Source: Rhodospirillaceae bacterium UBA1479 (lineage in GTDB: Bacteria > Pseudomonadota > Alphaproteobacteria > Rhodospirillales > Casp-alpha2). From it: 64,000 nucleotides of DNA. Shown here piece by piece: positions 27,801 through 33,725 of this stretch. The position numbers were made by a program, and so were the translations under genes. Under the pieces are notes generated by a model. The model worked only from the letters and a program-made list of their open reading frames with translations, ran no database searches and had not been told where the DNA came from. The DNA lies in assembly GCA_002325375.1 (NCBI GenBank), contig DCRZ01000008.1:125438-189437 (forward strand), written 5' to 3'. Within the stretch, counting starts at the first letter, position 1. Each line of letters opens with the position of its first letter.

Positions 27801-28351
27801 CGCAGGATTTCCACGTAGGTCCGTCCGTCATACGCATTTGCAAGGCGCGTCAGCAGGTCGCGCGCGGCGTCGCCCTTGCCCTGCTGCAACAGGCGCCCGA
27901 CCGGCCCGCCGGGCCCGCCGGTCAACAGGATCAAGCCGCCGTTGTATTGCAGCAAAGTGTCCAGCGAGATCGCCGTCTCCTCGCCGTCCAGATAGGCGAC
28001 CTTCAGCATCTGCAACAGATTGCGGTAGCCTTCCGGGTTCTGGACCAACAGCACCACCGAGGGTTCGCGCTCACGCCGCCCGCCGCCGTTGGACGGCGCC
28101 ATGGCATGGCCGCTGGCCTCCTCGGCCTCCATCTGCACGGAGATCTGGCAGCCGATGATCGGCTGGATGCCCTTGTCCGTGGCCGCCAGGGAGAATTCCA
28201 GGGCCCCGAACAGGTTGTTGGTGTCGGTCACGGCGACCGCCGGCATGTCCATGGACCGGCACATCTTGGCCAGGTCCTTCAGACGGATGGCGCCTTCGGA
28301 CAGGGAATAGGCGGAATGGACCCGCAGGTGGACGAAATCAGCATGGGACAT
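24866..28351 (-). CDS. dnaE: DNA polymerase III alpha subunit
   Basis: Replicative DNA polymerase. It has 1161 residues: an N-terminal PHP domain (FVHLRVHSAYSLSEGA; AVAVTDTNNLFGALEF), the Pol III palm with the catalytic Asp residues in MPDFDIDFCQDRRDEV, a finger region with GYGFNKSHAAAYALVAYQTA, a helix-hairpin-helix region and a C-terminal OB-fold. The ATG at 28351 (MSHADFVHL) matches the family start; the frame could run to 28471 but without a ribosome site. This is the DnaE1 size class. Confidence 0.97.
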   Translation of the reverse strand: MSHADFVHLRVHSAYSLSEGAIRLKDLAKMCRSMDMPAVAVTDTNNLFGALEFSLAATDKGIQPIIGCQISVQMEAEEASGHAMAPSNGGGRREREPSVVLLVQNPEGYRNLLQMLKVAYLDGEETAISLDTLLQYNGGLILLTGGPGGPVGRLLQQGKGDAARDLLTRLANAYDGRTYVEILRHGMAVEEQTEGAFLDLAYSLDLPLVATNECFYPTPDMFEAHDALICIAESAYVSETERRRLTPEHWFKGAADMRRVFEDLPEAVDNTLVIAKRCAFMVEKIAPILPPFDCGEGRTEEDELRAQAVAGLEKRLVTHVFSDGMDDAARDAAAAPYRERLDYELGVINEMGFPGYFLIVADFIGWAKEKGIPVGPGRGSGAGSVVAWSLLITDLDPLRFGLLFERFLNPERVSMPDFDIDFCQDRRDEVIRYVQKKYGDDHVAQIITFGKLQARAVLRDVGRVLQMPYGYIDKICKLVPNNPANPVTLGEAVEGEPQIRQMMKEDPQVQHLVDLAMKLEGLFRHASTHAAGVVIGDRPLQELIPLYRDPRSDLPVTGFNMKFVESAGLVKFDFLGLKTLTVLATAVDLCREKGVEIDLSTIPLDDTATFEMIGRGETTGVFQLESQGMRDVLRQMKADTFEDIIAVVALYRPGPMDNIPSYIARKKGEETPDYLHPILEPILTETFGIMIYQEQVMQAAQLLSGYTLGGADLLRRAMGKKIKEEMDQQRQLFVDGAVQREVDGRKASDIFDQVAKFAGYGFNKSHAAAYALVAYQTAYLKANHPVEFLAASMTLDQHNTDKLNIFKQELDRMGVDLLSPDVNKSQVKFSVERDGGTSAIRYALAAIKNVGEGAMASLVEARKDGGPFKDVADFAHRLDPKVINKRQMENLIRAGALDSLNPNRRQLFTGLERILKEAVSAHQDRTSDQMGLFGGGGGSDAPEVPEIRLDNIADWTPMDRLKEEFDAVGFYLSSHPLATYESMLEKHKVMSYVEILTAARPGHRRMAGTLVAMKERTSAKGSRYAFVSFSDTTGTFEAIMFSEVLSAAREHLTEGNSFLIEMEVQIEAEAPRFMVQGLRPLESAALNAVGSVTVVIGGASPLAPLREVLESQGRGQVPVYVVPRLEDNREVVLSLNDRYAVSPAVIQAIKSVQGVLEVVEG

Positions 28352-28402
28352 GCGGCAATAATTCCACACTTCGGCGGGCGCGCGGAAACCGTTTGCGCCC
28401 AG

Positions 28403-28434
28403 TTGTCCACCGTCGGAAAGATTGCCGTGGATAA
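28403..28434. promoter_or_regulatory. Two DnaA-box-like sequences upstream of dnaE
   Basis: TTGTCCACC (28403-28411, plus) and TTATCCACG (28434-28426, minus) face each other in the dnaE-nthA gap. The second differs from the E. coli consensus TTATCCACA at one base. Such near matches are expected about a dozen times by chance in a window this size, so function is unproven. Confidence 0.25.
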
Positions 28435-28470
28435 CCCCGGGGATTCCGGGCCAAAGCCGGTTCTCCGGCA

Positions 28471-28500
28471 TTGTTGAACGCGCACCTCAGGCTGTATCAT
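28471..28500 (+). promoter_or_regulatory. Possible promoter of the nitrile hydratase operon
   Basis: TTGTTG at 28471-28476 and TATCAT at 28495-28500 are 18 bases apart, 44 bases before the nthA ATG. The hexamers match the housekeeping consensus in three to four and five positions. No activator or repressor gene lies next to it. Confidence 0.35.
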
Positions 28501-28544
28501 CGCCCCGCCCGCATCCTTGGGCGCAGACAAATTGGGAGAATCGC

Positions 28545-29186
28545 ATGCCGCATGACGGACACGACCACGATCACGACCATACGGAGCCGCCATCGGACAT
28601 CGAACTCCGCGTGAAGTCCCTGGAAAGCCTTCTGGTGGAAAAGGGTCTGGTCGACCCCGCCACCCTGGACGCCCTGGTCGACCGCTACGAACACCACGTC
28701 GGCCCGCAGAACGGCAAGAAGGTCGTGGCCCGCGCCTGGACCGATCCCGCCTACCGCCAGTGGCTGCAGGACGACGCCAGCGCCGCCATCGGCGATTTCG
28801 GCTTCAAGGGCCGCCAGGGCGAACACATGGTCTGCGTGGAAAACGGCCCCAAGGTCCATAACCTGGTCGTCTGCACGCTGTGCTCCTGCTATCCCTGGAC
28901 CGTCCTGGGTCTGCCGCCCGTGTGGTACAAATCCGCCCCCTATCGGTCCCGCGCCGTGGCGGACCCGCGCGGTGTCTTGACCGAATTCGGCACCACGCTG
29001 GCCCCCGACGTGGATGTCAGGGTGTGGGATTCAACCTCTGAAATGCGCTACCTGGTGATCCCCGAACGTCCTGCCGGCACCGACGGCTGGACCGCGGAAC
29101 AACTGGAACAGCTGATTACCCGCAATTCCATGATCGGCGTCGAAAAAGCCAGGACGCCCGAGGAACTGAAGGGAGCGGCGGAATGA
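28545..29186 (+). CDS. nthA: Nitrile hydratase alpha subunit, cobalt type
   Basis: Catalytic subunit of nitrile hydratase, which hydrates nitriles to amides. It has 213 residues. The metal-binding claw is C110-T-L-C-S-C115 within VVCTLCSCYPW; Thr at the second position is the mark of the cobalt-type enzyme (iron-type has Ser), and Cys113 and Cys115 are the ones oxidised in the family. The N-terminus is His/Asp-rich, with five His among residues 3-12, possibly a metal-handling tail. ATG at 28545 follows GGGAGA. It overlaps nthB by 4 bases. Confidence 0.95.
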   Translation: MPHDGHDHDHDHTEPPSDIELRVKSLESLLVEKGLVDPATLDALVDRYEHHVGPQNGKKVVARAWTDPAYRQWLQDDASAAIGDFGFKGRQGEHMVCVENGPKVHNLVVCTLCSCYPWTVLGLPPVWYKSAPYRSRAVADPRGVLTEFGTTLAPDVDVRVWDSTSEMRYLVIPERPAGTDGWTAEQLEQLITRNSMIGVEKARTPEELKGAAE

Positions 29187-29845
29187 ACAGCGGCCACGAT
29201 CTCGGCGGCATGCACGGCCTCGGCCCCATCAACCCGGAACCCCAAGACGAGGAGCCCGTGTTCCACGCCGATTGGGAGCGCAAGGCGTTCTCGCTCACCC
29301 TGGCGACGGCCCTGCTCGGCCGCTGGAACATCGACATGGGCCGCCATTCGCGCGAACGCCAACACCCGGCCCGTTATCTGATGAATACCTACTACGAAAA
29401 CTGGCTGACGGGCACGGAGGTCCTGCTGAAGGAATCGGGTCTGGTCACGGCCGAGGAAATGGCGACGGGCAAGCCGCAAGGCCCGGCCCCGAATTCCATC
29501 CATGTGCCCGGTCCGGACGAAGCCCTGAACGCGGTCAAGGCCGGCGGACCGGCGGATATCGACGCACCGGTTCAGGCGCAATACGCCGTCGGCGATGCCG
29601 TGCGCGTTAAGAACTTCCATCCCCTAGGCCATACCCGTGCCCCCCGCTACACCCGGGGGCGGGTCGGCGTGATCCAGCGCCTGCACGGCATTCATGTCTA
29701 TCCCGATACCCATACGCCGGATGTTACGGAGGGCTATCCGCTTTATTCCGTGCGGTTCGAGGGCGACGAGCTTTGGGGCCCCGACGGTGACGCCAAATCG
29801 TCCGTCTATGCCGACCTTTGGGAACCGTATCTGGAGCCGGCATGA
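29183..29845 (+). CDS. nthB: Nitrile hydratase beta subunit
   Basis: Structural partner that completes the active site of nitrile hydratase. It has 220 residues. The N-terminal HDLGGMHGLGPI is the family hallmark, followed by the helical FHADWERKAFSLTLA segment and YYENWL. The C-terminal SH3-like barrel has HTRAPRYTRGRVGVI and ends with SVYADLWEPYLE. It overlaps nthA and the activator gene by ATGA at both ends, so the three are translated together. Confidence 0.96.
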   Translation: MNSGHDLGGMHGLGPINPEPQDEEPVFHADWERKAFSLTLATALLGRWNIDMGRHSRERQHPARYLMNTYYENWLTGTEVLLKESGLVTAEEMATGKPQGPAPNSIHVPGPDEALNAVKAGGPADIDAPVQAQYAVGDAVRVKNFHPLGHTRAPRYTRGRVGVIQRLHGIHVYPDTHTPDVTEGYPLYSVRFEGDELWGPDGDAKSSVYADLWEPYLEPA

Positions 29846-30165
29846 CCGCCCTGAAGCAGGAAGACGGCCCCGCGTTCTGCGAGCCCTGGCAGGCCCAGGC
29901 CTTTGCCCTGGCCAACGCCTTGATCGACAAAGGCATTTTCACCGCCGAGGAATGGGCCCAGGCCCTGGGCGCCGAGATCAAACGCGCCCAAGCGGCGGGG
30001 GATCCCGACACGGGCGAGACCTATTACAATCACTGGCTGGCCACGTTGGAGCGTCTCTGCGCCGACAAGGGACTGGCCCTGGGTGACGAGGTCGCCGACC
30101 GCGCGGAGGAATGGCGCAACGCCTATCTGGCCACACCGCACGGTCAGCCGGTTGCCTTGAAGTAA
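29842..30165 (+). CDS. Nitrile hydratase activator (P14K/NthE-type accessory protein)
   Basis: Small protein of 107 residues that resembles the N-terminal half of the nitrile hydratase beta subunit: FCEPWQAQAFALANALIDKG, then YYNHWLATLERL. In cobalt-type systems such proteins bind apo-alpha and bring cobalt in by subunit swapping. Its place directly behind nthB, with a 4-base overlap, supports the role. No larger P47K-type GTPase, as in iron-type operons, and no amidase gene follow it. Confidence 0.88.
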   Translation: MTALKQEDGPAFCEPWQAQAFALANALIDKGIFTAEEWAQALGAEIKRAQAAGDPDTGETYYNHWLATLERLCADKGLALGDEVADRAEEWRNAYLATPHGQPVALK

Positions 30166-30236
30166 TCATCACGCGCCCAACGGCGGTGCCGCGACAGAAG
30201 TTCTGCGCAATGTCTCGTTCAACCTAGGAGGCCGTC

Positions 30237-30629
30237 GTGAAATTCCTGAACCCTTTTAAAGACCATCTGTATAGCCTTCTCCGTCTCATGACGGGCCTGT
30301 TGTTCCTGCAGCACGGCACCACGAAGGTTCTCAGCTTCCCGGTCACGAAATACAGCGGCGTCGATCCGTTTTCTCTGATCGGTGCGGCCGGGATGGTCGA
30401 ACTGGTCGGCGGCGCCTTGGTCGCGATCGGCCTGTTCACCCGGCCGGCGGCGTTCATCTGTTCAGGGACCATGGCCGTGGCGTATTTCCACGAACATTTC
30501 CCGGTCAGCTTCTTCCCCATCCTGAATTGGGGCGAACTGGCCGCACTGTACTGCTTCGCGTTCCTCTACATTGCAGCGGCCGGCGGCGGTAAGTGGAGCA
30601 TCGACGCCCTGCGGTCGCGGGCACCCTAG
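30237..30629 (+). CDS. DoxX family membrane protein
   Basis: Small integral membrane protein of 130 residues with four predicted helices; function is not established for most members, though some take part in redox or sulfur metabolism. The motif LRLMTGLLFLQHGTTKV and the GLFTRPAAFICSGTMA segment are typical of DoxX. The start is GTG at 30237 with TAGGAGG eight bases before it; there is no ATG upstream. It lies 71 bases after the nitrile hydratase activator and 97 before an AhpD-like gene. DoxX genes are common companions of CMD proteins and ECF41 sigma factors. Confidence 0.88.
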   Translation: MKFLNPFKDHLYSLLRLMTGLLFLQHGTTKVLSFPVTKYSGVDPFSLIGAAGMVELVGGALVAIGLFTRPAAFICSGTMAVAYFHEHFPVSFFPILNWGELAALYCFAFLYIAAAGGGKWSIDALRSRAP

Positions 30630-30661
30630 CGGGCCGCACAGCGGAACTTTTTTCCGCCGCA

Positions 30662-30688
30662 TGTCACAACCGCGTCCGCCATCTCGTC
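30662..30688 (+). promoter_or_regulatory. ECF41-type promoter upstream of the AhpD-like gene
   Basis: TGTCACA (30662-30668) and CGTC (30685-30688) are 16 bases apart, with the next ATG at 30727. As I recall the published ECF41 studies, TGTCACA and CGTC are the -35 and -10 elements of ECF41 promoters, usually found before the adjacent CMD/oxidoreductase/epimerase gene. The sigma factor itself is the next gene, so autoregulation through read-through is likely. Confidence 0.75.
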
Positions 30689-30726
30689 ATCAGGGCATAC
30701 CCCCCCTTTTGCAGATGGAGACACAT

Positions 30727-31191
30727 ATGAAACCGCGATTGAACGATCCCTACAAACTGGCCCAGGCCCCCATCAAGGCGATGCAGGCCCTTGAGGTGGC
30801 GCTGGCCGCCAGCGGCCTTGACCACGAACTGCTTGAATTGGTCAAACTGCGCGCCTCGCAGATCAACGGATGCGCCTTTTGCATCCACATGCACACGACC
30901 GATCTGCGCAAGCACGGCGAGATCGAAATGCGCCTCTACATGCTGAACGCCTGGCGGGAATCGCCGCTGTACAGCAACCGCGAACGGGCGGCCCTGGCCT
31001 GGACCGAAGCCCTGACCAGACTGTCGGAAACCGGGGCGCCGGATGCCGACTACGAGGACCTGAAGGCCGAATTCACCGAGGCCGAGCAGGTCAACCTGAC
31101 CCTGGCGATCGGCGCCATCAACGTGTGGAACCGCCTGCAGGTCGGTTTCCGCGCGGCGCATCCGATGGAGGGCATCGGTGACGCGGCCTGA
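30727..31191 (+). CDS. Carboxymuconolactone decarboxylase/AhpD-like protein
   Basis: Protein of 154 residues with the AhpD-type motif E37-X11-C49-A-F-C52-X3-H56, the redox centre of alkylhydroperoxidase-like proteins. It may reduce peroxides or other oxidised substrates; the true substrate is unknown. An ECF41-type promoter precedes it and an ECF41 sigma gene overlaps its end by 14 bases. In ECF41 loci this type of protein is the regular target gene. The ATG at 30727 follows GATGGAG; a longer frame from 30571 overlaps doxX and was not used. Confidence 0.92.
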   Translation: MKPRLNDPYKLAQAPIKAMQALEVALAASGLDHELLELVKLRASQINGCAFCIHMHTTDLRKHGEIEMRLYMLNAWRESPLYSNRERAALAWTEALTRLSETGAPDADYEDLKAEFTEAEQVNLTLAIGAINVWNRLQVGFRAAHPMEGIGDAA

Positions 31192-32068
31192 CGGCGACAC
31201 CGATCTGTTCGAGGCGCACCGCCCCCGGCTGGTGCGCCTCGCCTACCGCATGCTGGGCTCCATGCTGGAGGCCGAGGACATCGTGCAGGATGCCTGGCTG
31301 CGCTGGCGGCGGGCCGACCGGGGCGCGGTCGCCACACCGGGAGCGTACCTCACCCGGATCGTCACGCGGCTTTGCCTCGATGTCCTGAAATCCGCCCGCG
31401 TGCGGCGGGAAACCTATATCGGCCCCTGGCTGCCCGAACCTGTCGTCGAACCGGAAGACGACGCCCTGCGGGCGGACGACCTGACGTTGACCCTGATGCT
31501 GGCCCTGGAACGCCTGTCGCCGCTGGAACGCGCGGCGTTCCTGCTGCACGACGTGTTCGACGTGCCCTCGGGCGAAGTCGCGGCGACGCTGGAGCGGGAA
31601 CCCGCCGCCGTGCGTCAGTTGGCCGCCCGCGCCCGCAAACACGTACGCGACGGCCGTCCGCGCTACGACGTCAGCCGGGAGGAAGGTGCGCGCATCGCCC
31701 AGGCCTTCTTTGCCGCATCGACCAAGGGCGATCTTGCGGAGCTTCGCGGTCTGCTGGCCGAAAACGTCGTGATCCTGTCGGACGGTGGCGGCAAGGTTGT
31801 GGCCTTCCGCAACCCCATCATCGGGTTGGACCGGGCGCTGCGCCTGTTTGCCGGCCTCAGCCGCAAGTTCGCCGATAAAATGCCCGCCGACATCCGGCCG
31901 GCATGGATCGACGGCCTGCCCGGCTACATCAGCCAGGGGCGCGGCGACGTGCTGCAGACCACGGCGCTGGAGATCGAGGACGGCCGCATCACCGCGATCT
32001 ACATCACCCGCAACCCGGACAAGCTCGGCCGTATCGCCGGGCTGCTCGACGGTCCTGTTGTATCCTAG
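31178..32068 (+). CDS. ECF41-family RNA polymerase sigma factor
   Basis: Extracytoplasmic-function sigma factor of 296 residues with a fused regulatory domain. Region 2 covers about 11-75 (HRPRLVRLAYRMLGSMLEAE) and region 4 about 105-160. A SnoaL-like C-terminal domain covers about 170-290. The three ECF41 markers are present: WLPEP at 84-88, DGGGK at 202-206 and NPDKL at 279-283. In this family the extra domain replaces an anti-sigma factor and can activate or restrain the protein. GTG start with GGAGGG seven bases upstream. It ends tail to tail with the RidA-like gene, sharing CTAG. Confidence 0.93.
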   Translation: MTRPDGDTDLFEAHRPRLVRLAYRMLGSMLEAEDIVQDAWLRWRRADRGAVATPGAYLTRIVTRLCLDVLKSARVRRETYIGPWLPEPVVEPEDDALRADDLTLTLMLALERLSPLERAAFLLHDVFDVPSGEVAATLEREPAAVRQLAARARKHVRDGRPRYDVSREEGARIAQAFFAASTKGDLAELRGLLAENVVILSDGGGKVVAFRNPIIGLDRALRLFAGLSRKFADKMPADIRPAWIDGLPGYISQGRGDVLQTTALEIEDGRITAIYITRNPDKLGRIAGLLDGPVVS

Positions 32069-32457
32069 GCCGCCTTTGCGGCGACCGCCTCGATCTCGAC
32101 CTCGACCCCCGGGCGCGGAAACGGCCCGACGGTCAGCAGCACCACCGGCGGATTATGGTCGCCCAGGTAGCGGCCGCGCAGACGGTAGAAGTCCTCGAAG
32201 ATCGCATGGTCGGTGACATAGACCGTCAGTTTCACGATGTCCTGAAAGTCCATGTCGGCGGCGGCGAGGATGACCTTGATCCGCTCGAAGATGACTTCCA
32301 CCTGCTCGCCCGTATCGTCGGGCACGGAGGCGTCCGGCCGGGCCCCGACCTGACCGTTGCAGAACAGCAACCGCGCATTCGGCGGCACTTCCGTCGCGTG
32401 CCCCCCGTTGTCGCGATGGGCGCAGATTTGATCGTTGAGTGTGTGAACGGTCAACAT
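32065..32457 (-). CDS. RidA/YjgF-family protein lacking the catalytic arginine
   Basis: Protein of 130 residues with the YjgF/RidA fold, seen in LLFCNGQVG, VKLTVYVTD and the C-terminal PRPGVEVEIEAVA. Enamine/imine deaminases of the RidA subgroup use an Arg about 13 residues before the end of the PRPG segment; here that place (residue 105) is Val. It probably belongs to one of the Rid subgroups without that activity, with unknown function. ATG start at 32457. It overlaps the ECF41 sigma gene by 4 bases at the stops. Confidence 0.85.
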   Translation of the reverse strand: MLTVHTLNDQICAHRDNGGHATEVPPNARLLFCNGQVGARPDASVPDDTGEQVEVIFERIKVILAAADMDFQDIVKLTVYVTDHAIFEDFYRLRGRYLGDHNPPVVLLTVGPFPRPGVEVEIEAVAAKAA

Positions 32458-32482
32458 GGCGTGTCCTCCTCCTCGGAAATAA

Positions 32483-32956
32483 TCAGACTTTCGACCAACA
32501 TCCGAACGTGGCGACCTTGGTCACGTGGATTCCATCGTCGGACAAGGGGGCTCGGACCTGAATTTGTTCGATATTCACGCGTTTGCCGTATTGCGCCCGG
32601 TAGACGGTGTCCCGCGACGCAATGGGCCGTTTTTCTTGCACGACGCGTAGGTACTCTTCCCAGCCTTCGGGACCTCGGTATTGGGGAAAATCCCTGGTTC
32701 GTTTGCCGGTCTTGTCGGCCCCCTTCCATTCCGTCTGGCCCGTGCCCCAGAACCGAATGACAAAATCAATCACCTCGCGCCCGGAAGGGTCATATACCGC
32801 ATCGGCGACAATGACGTAGGGCACCAGTTTCGGGTTTAATTTAGGGAGGTTGAATTGCTTCCAGGTCGGTGCGAACGCCTCCCCTTTCACCGATGACCAG
32901 TAGGCGACAAATTCATGGATTTCGGGGTCGGTGATTTCTGACAGGTCGACGATCAT
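32483..32956 (-). CDS. PAS_5-domain protein
   Basis: Protein of 157 residues that looks like the PAS_5 (PF07310-type) family, common in many copies in Rhodospirillales and of unknown ligand. It begins MIVDLSEITDPEIHEF, has LVPYVIVADAVYD and the FWGTGQTEWKGADKTGK segment typical of the group. No output domain is attached, so it may be a lone sensor. The ATG at 32956 is preferred over a TTG two codons earlier. It lies 25 bases upstream of the RidA-like gene on the same strand, so the two may form one transcript. Confidence 0.8.
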   Translation of the reverse strand: MIVDLSEITDPEIHEFVAYWSSVKGEAFAPTWKQFNLPKLNPKLVPYVIVADAVYDPSGREVIDFVIRFWGTGQTEWKGADKTGKRTRDFPQYRGPEGWEEYLRVVQEKRPIASRDTVYRAQYGKRVNIEQIQVRAPLSDDGIHVTKVATFGCWSKV

Positions 32957-32962
32957 CGGCAA

Positions 32963-33725
32963 TTATCCGGGTGAGTAAAACGTCATCAGACAATTGCAAT
33001 CGACGTTCGACTGCCATTGTGTGCAGTTCTCTCCCTATCCCACAACTTCCCTATCCCGCAACTTATTGCGTCGCCCCCGCCGGGCGGGTGAGGCAGACGG
33101 CTTCGACCTCTTGCTTTCCCTTCCCTTCGGGCAGTGCTGCGTTTGTTGATTGTGCGTTGGCGTTGATCGGAACGAACACCATCAGCGCAGCGCCCGTAAC
33201 GAATGAGCGAACAAAATTGGACCCCTGGGGGCCACCCCATGGACATTGAGAATACCGAAAAGTCGCCTTCGTAACCGGGAGACGGTTGAACCCGCTTTCG
33301 AGGCACAAGAAAAGGTAGCTATTATTCTTAGTATTTAAATATCAATTTCTCGGGTTTTGGCCTGCATTCGATCACCGTTTCGAGAGCCGTTAAAAATTCG
33401 GATCCGTACACTCTTTTGGGCGTCACACTACGCCCGTCATTAAAACCAACGTTCCTGACGATTTACGGCCAGCCTGACCGAATCTATTTCCTTAAGCGTA
33501 TTTTACAGCTTGGCCAACACGCTGAGGCTGTTCTTCAAAATCACGAATATCAACCTAACATCGATGAATTCGACACAGGATCAAAGCAACTGAAAAGCCC
33601 CGATTGAACTGGCTTTGGAGTTCTATTCGAACGGTCACACTTGAAATTTGCCATCTCACACAACCGCCGTGCGGTGGCGAGCCGGCGACACTAGGGTTCG
33701 GACAGCGTTTAGGAACTCAGCAACC
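32963..33725. other. Gene-poor, AT-richer stretch
   Basis: About 760 bases between the PAS_5 gene and the histidine kinase hold no recognisable intact gene. From about 33300 onward the sequence is visibly richer in A and T than the surrounding core. A 63-codon plus-strand frame (33416-33607, TTG start) resembles nothing I know. A possible decayed secreted-protein gene lies at 33063-33308 on the minus strand. No terminator, tRNA or repeat was recognised. Confidence 0.6.
33063..33308 (-). pseudogene. Possible remnant of a secreted cytochrome-c-like protein
   Basis: In this 81-codon frame a plausible signal peptide (RSFVTGAALMVFVPINANAQ) is followed by ALPEGKGKQEVEAVC. The latter resembles the run-up to a CXXCH haem site in small cytochrome c or quinoprotein domains. 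The frame then continues LTRPAGATQ and stops, with no second Cys or His. The residues before the signal peptide do not look like a real N-terminus, and a second frame opens there. It may be a fragment with both ends lost, or a chance frame. Confidence 0.3.

Noticed and set aside
28545..30165. Iron-type or thiocyanate hydrolase reading of the nthAB genes
   Set aside because: Thr in CTLCSC and the short P14K-like activator favour the cobalt type; thiocyanate hydrolase has a separately encoded third catalytic subunit arrangement not seen here, although the families are related.
33416..33607. 63-codon plus-strand frame as a small gene
   Set aside because: TTG start, no ribosome site, no resemblance to a known family; lies in an AT-rich stretch where short frames arise by chance.
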